A stretch of 26,550 bases of DNA, taken from Saprospiraceae bacterium (GTDB lineage Bacteria > Bacteroidota > Bacteroidia > Chitinophagales > Saprospiraceae). Position numbers and translations under genes: made by a program. This document shows positions 23,911 through 26,550 of this stretch, one piece after another. The DNA lies in the NCBI GenBank assembly GCA_013361075.1, contig JABWAJ010000008.1, positions 1-26,550 on the forward strand, read 5' to 3'. Numbering within the stretch: the stretch's first letter is position 1; each line of letters starts with the position of its first letter. Below the pieces are notes generated by a model. The model ran no database searches. It saw nothing but the letters and a program-made list of their open reading frames with translations, and was not told where the DNA came from.

Positions 23911-24699
23911 ATGGAGTGGTACCAATACGTTATCGCAATACTTGGCAGCGCCTTAGCCGGGGGCATCAATACTTTAGCGGGTAATGGCTCGGTCATTACC
24001 CTGTCCATTCTGACGGAATGGGTGGGCTTGCCGGGCAACGTGGCGAATGCTTCCAATCGGGTGGGGATTTTTACCCAAAATTTAGCCGGCGGGTACGTTT
24101 TTTACAAAAAAGGGAAGCTCGATTTTAGCAGGAGCCGCGACCTGATTATCCTTACTTCAATTGGTTCCATTGCAGGCACCTGGGTTGCAGTGGTGGTAAG
24201 CAGCGAGCAGTTCATGAATGTTTTTCGCGTCCTGATGGTCGTGATGCTTTTTGTTATCCTGTTCAACCCCGAACGCTGGTTGCGCGAAACAGACGTAGAT
24301 TTCCGGCTGCCAACCTGGATTACCTGGGTGCTGTTTCTGGCGCTGGGGTTTTATGGTGGCTTCATCCAGATGGGCATGGGCGTGTTTTTTCTGGCCATCA
24401 TGGTATTGGGCGCCCGTTACAGCATCATCGAAGCCAATGCGGTTAAAATCATCATCGTAGGCATTTATACATTTATCGCTATCCTTATTTTTCAATGGAA
24501 AGGCCTCATTAACTGGCAGGCAGGTTTGCTGATGGCCGTAGGACAAAGTGCAGGCGGGTATTTCACCGCCATTTTTGCTTCCCAGTACCCCAAAGCAAAT
24601 GTTTGGGCGCACCGGGTGTTGGTGATCATTGTGGTATTTTCTGTGATCACCATGTTCCGGCTGGATGAATGGGTCTTAAAAATGATACAACAATGGTAG
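23911..24699 (+). CDS. TauE/SafE-family membrane exporter
   Basis: An inner-membrane transporter of the TauE/SafE family, whose members move sulfite, sulfoacetate or related organosulfur anions. The protein has 262 residues and about eight hydrophobic segments. The family's internal duplication shows as LAGGINTLAGNGSVIT near 16-31 and the shorter YGGFIQMGMGVFFLA near 148-162. Residues NASNRVGIFTQNLAG are also typical. Its last codons overlap the MarC-like gene by seven bases, so the two are probably co-translated. The actual substrate cannot be inferred. Confidence 0.88.
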   Translation: MEWYQYVIAILGSALAGGINTLAGNGSVITLSILTEWVGLPGNVANASNRVGIFTQNLAGGYVFYKKGKLDFSRSRDLIILTSIGSIAGTWVAVVVSSEQFMNVFRVLMVVMLFVILFNPERWLRETDVDFRLPTWITWVLFLALGFYGGFIQMGMGVFFLAIMVLGARYSIIEANAVKIIIVGIYTFIAILIFQWKGLINWQAGLLMAVGQSAGGYFTAIFASQYPKANVWAHRVLVIIVVFSVITMFRLDEWVLKMIQQW

Positions 24700-25277
24700 A
24701 TTTTAAAGAATTGATTTCCGTGTCGCTGGTGCTGTTTTCGGTCATTGATATCCTTGGCTCCATCCCCATCATCATTGACCTGAAGCGCAAAGGGCTCAAA
24801 ATTGAAGCGGCAAAAGCATCCTTGATTTCGCTGTTGCTGATGACCATCTTTTTGTATGCCGGTGCGGCTTTACTGCGCCTTTTTGGGGTAGACATCCAGT
24901 CTTTTGCAGTGGCTGGTGCCATTGTACTTTTTTTGATCGGCCTCGAAATGGTGCTGGGCATCCGCATTTTTCGCGATCATCCCGATGCGAGTAAAGGCAC
25001 CATTGTTCCGGTTGCTTTTCCGCTGATCGCCGGTGCAGGCACCATGACTACCATCATTGCCCTGAAGGCCAAATACGAAGCCGTTAACATACAGCTTGGC
25101 ATCATCCTCAATATTCTGTTTGTATTCCTCGTCCTGCGTTCCTCCGACTGGATCAGCGACAGGCTGGGGGAGAGCGGTGCCAATGTACTGCGCAAAGTAT
25201 TTGGCATCATCCTGCTGGCCATGGCCATTAAGTTGTTTAAGGATAATTTTCGATTAGCCGTAGTGGTAGGGAAATGA
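24693..25277 (+). CDS. MarC-family inner-membrane protein
   Basis: A six-helix membrane protein of the MarC/UPF0056 family, whose function is not firmly established. Helix 1 carries SLVLFSVIDILGSIPI, and FPLIAGAGTMTTIIAL near 107-122 is the strongest family signature. VFGIILLAMAIKLF marks the last helix. Starting at 24693 (MVDFKELI) gives 194 residues, normal for the family, and a seven-base overlap with the TauE-like gene. An upstream in-frame ATG at 24669 is possible but would add a polar leader. Convergent uppS lies 42 bases beyond its stop. Confidence 0.9.
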   Translation: MVDFKELISVSLVLFSVIDILGSIPIIIDLKRKGLKIEAAKASLISLLLMTIFLYAGAALLRLFGVDIQSFAVAGAIVLFLIGLEMVLGIRIFRDHPDASKGTIVPVAFPLIAGAGTMTTIIALKAKYEAVNIQLGIILNILFVFLVLRSSDWISDRLGESGANVLRKVFGIILLAMAIKLFKDNFRLAVVVGK

Positions 25278-25319
25278 GCAATTAATGGTTGGCTTTTTTG
25301 CCGGGTGTCTGCTCACACA

Positions 25320-26060
25320 CTACCCGACCTGCTCACTGATTTTTCCAAACCGGCGTTCGCGGCGCTGGTAATCCACAATGGCCTGGTGCAGGTGTTCTTT
25401 CCGGAAATCAGGCCAAAAAATGTCTGTAAACAGTAACTCGGAATAAGCAGCCTGCCACAGCAAAAAATTGCTGAGCCGCGTTTCTCCGCTGGTGCGGATG
25501 ACCAATTCCGGATCGGGAATTTCCCGTGTCGTAAGCGCCTGGGCAAAAAGCGCTTCGTCTATGGCTTCAGGTTCAATTTCGTGGCGCTGCACCCGAGCAG
25601 CCAATACTCGCGCTGCTTCCACGATTTCCCATTTTGAGCTGTAATTGAGGGCAAGCACTAAGGTCATGCGCGTATTGTTGCGCGTGCGTTCGATGCCATC
25701 CAACAGCGCCCGGTGGGTGCTGGCCGGCAATTTGGAAATATCTCCGATGGCCTGGAGCCGAATGTTGTTTTTATTGAGCGTATCTACTTCTTTGTGCAGG
25801 GTTTCTACCAGCAGGTGCATCAGGGCCGTCACTTCTGTGCGGGGCCTGCCCCAGTTTTCAGTTGAAAAAGCGTAAAGCGTGAGGTATTCCACGCCCAGTT
25901 CTGCTGCCGCCTCAGTTGTTTCACGCACTGCCAGCACACCATTTCTGTGGCCAAATACGCGCGGCCTTCCGTGCTGTTTGGCCCAGCGCCCGTTGCCATC
26001 CATAATGATTGCAATGTGGCGGGGCAATTTCTCCATGTCTATCTGTTCTTTCCAGTCCAT
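25320..26060 (-). CDS. uppS: Undecaprenyl diphosphate synthase (cis-prenyltransferase)
   Basis: Condenses isopentenyl units onto farnesyl diphosphate in cis configuration, making the C55 lipid carrier for peptidoglycan and other envelope glycans. Diagnostic motifs are HIAIIMDGNGRWAK with catalytic Asp21, FGHRNGVLAVRE near 36-47, LTLYAFSTENWGRP, LALNYSSKWEIVEA, and the C-terminal IRTSGETRLSNFLLWQAAYSEL with the diphosphate-binding Arg and Ser. It is 246 residues, full length, with every family block intact. It has its own probable promoter and converges on MarC. A long-chain product is likely; short-chain relatives exist. Confidence 0.96.
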   Translation of the reverse strand: MDWKEQIDMEKLPRHIAIIMDGNGRWAKQHGRPRVFGHRNGVLAVRETTEAAAELGVEYLTLYAFSTENWGRPRTEVTALMHLLVETLHKEVDTLNKNNIRLQAIGDISKLPASTHRALLDGIERTRNNTRMTLVLALNYSSKWEIVEAARVLAARVQRHEIEPEAIDEALFAQALTTREIPDPELVIRTSGETRLSNFLLWQAAYSELLFTDIFWPDFRKEHLHQAIVDYQRRERRFGKISEQVG

Positions 26061-26082
26061 GCCGCTTTTTTCAAAAGAACAA

Positions 26083-26090
26083 CAAAGTTA
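26083..26090 (-). promoter_or_regulatory. Candidate -7 promoter element for uppS
   Basis: TAACTTTG on the minus strand matches TAnnTTTG and is identical to the element before dnaX. It predicts a leader of about 19 bases. No -33 element stands out. Confidence 0.4.
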
Positions 26091-26177
26091 AAAAGGACGT
26101 TGGATTTTTTCGCTGAAATCGAAGTGTTAGACGATCCACGAATTGTTACTACATTTATCCGGTTCAAACTTATGCTT

Positions 26178-26550
26178 ATGCAACCCACAACTTCCGGCTT
26201 CATCGCCTCCCGTTTTCGCCTCGACGGTAAAGTAGCCATTGTCACCGGCGCCAGTAAAGGCATCGGTGCTGCCATTGCACGCGGCCTTGCCGAATTTGGT
26301 GCCAAAGTAGTCGTCAGCAGCCGCCGTCAGGAAGCCGTGGATGAAGTGGCAGCTGAACTCCGGGCTGCCGGCCTCGATGCCATCGGCATTGCCTGCCATG
26401 TTGGCGACAGCGCGCAATTGGCCAATTTGGTCCAGCAAACGGTAGCTTCCTGTGGCGGCCTCGATATCATCGTGAACAATGCTGCCATCAATCCGGTCTT
26501 CGGTACCCTGGATAGCGCAGATACAGCTTTGTTTGATAAAATTATGGCCA
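26178..26550 (+). CDS. SDR-family oxidoreductase, 3' truncated by window
   Basis: The N-terminal part (124 codons) of a classical short-chain dehydrogenase/reductase. The Rossmann fold opens with LDGKVAIVTGASKGIGAAIA, with the TGxxxGxG cofactor loop. SSRR after the second strand has Arg residues and no acidic residue at its end, which suggests NADP(H) preference. NNAAINPVFG is the family's NNAG-type stabilising motif. The Ser-Tyr-Lys catalytic residues lie beyond the window. ATG codons at 26172 and 26178 are both in frame; the second is used here without strong reason. Similarity to FabG or DHRS4-like enzymes cannot be resolved from this part. Confidence 0.9.
   Translation, partial: MQPTTSGFIASRFRLDGKVAIVTGASKGIGAAIARGLAEFGAKVVVSSRRQEAVDEVAAELRAAGLDAIGIACHVGDSAQLANLVQQTVASCGGLDIIVNNAAINPVFGTLDSADTALFDKIMA

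Overview
The window reads as chromosomal DNA of a member of the Bacteroidota, plausibly a Saprospiria- or Chitinophagia-like lineage. The signs are a secreted esterase with a type IX secretion (T9SS) sorting domain, several starts preceded by the Bacteroidota -7 promoter word TAnnTTTG instead of a Shine-Dalgarno sequence, a set of three parvulin-type periplasmic foldases, a COX15-type heme A synthase and a methylmalonyl-CoA epimerase. The species cannot be named from this sequence.

Layout. 1-3.9 kb (+): end of a POT peptide transporter, a small membrane protein, and an M13 zinc metallopeptidase lipoprotein. 4.0-8.25 kb (-): a three-gene foldase operon (two-domain parvulin, parvulin-like lipoprotein, SurA), separated from the peptidase by a near-perfect bidirectional terminator. 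8.25-8.92 kb: a 670-base gene-free region rich in DnaA-box-like 9-mers next to an AT-rich stretch, a candidate replication origin. 8.9-14.4 kb: heme A synthase (+), a Crp/Fnr regulator (-), dnaX (-) with an A10 run where slippage would make a short gamma form, and glutamine-dependent NAD+ synthetase (+).

14.4-22.2 kb looks accessory. By eye its genes are more AT-rich, its spacers contain long imperfect palindromes, and a 98-base direct repeat (90/98 identical) occurs at 15229 and 22116. It holds an unknown 162-aa protein, a T9SS-exported esterase, an 834-aa protein joining an MFS-like membrane domain to a C-terminal LytTR DNA-binding domain, an alpha/beta hydrolase with Cys at the nucleophile position, and an exported M20 amidohydrolase with an altered metal-site motif. 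The transporter-like domain fused to a transcription factor, next to secreted and cytosolic hydrolases, is the best candidate for an undescribed system. Its signal and targets are unknown.

22.4-26.55 kb returns to ordinary genes: a WaaE/KdtX-type glycosyltransferase whose stop codon lies in a heptanucleotide repeat array, methylmalonyl-CoA epimerase, a TauE/SafE exporter overlapping a MarC-family protein, undecaprenyl diphosphate synthase (-), and the start of an SDR oxidoreductase cut by the window edge.
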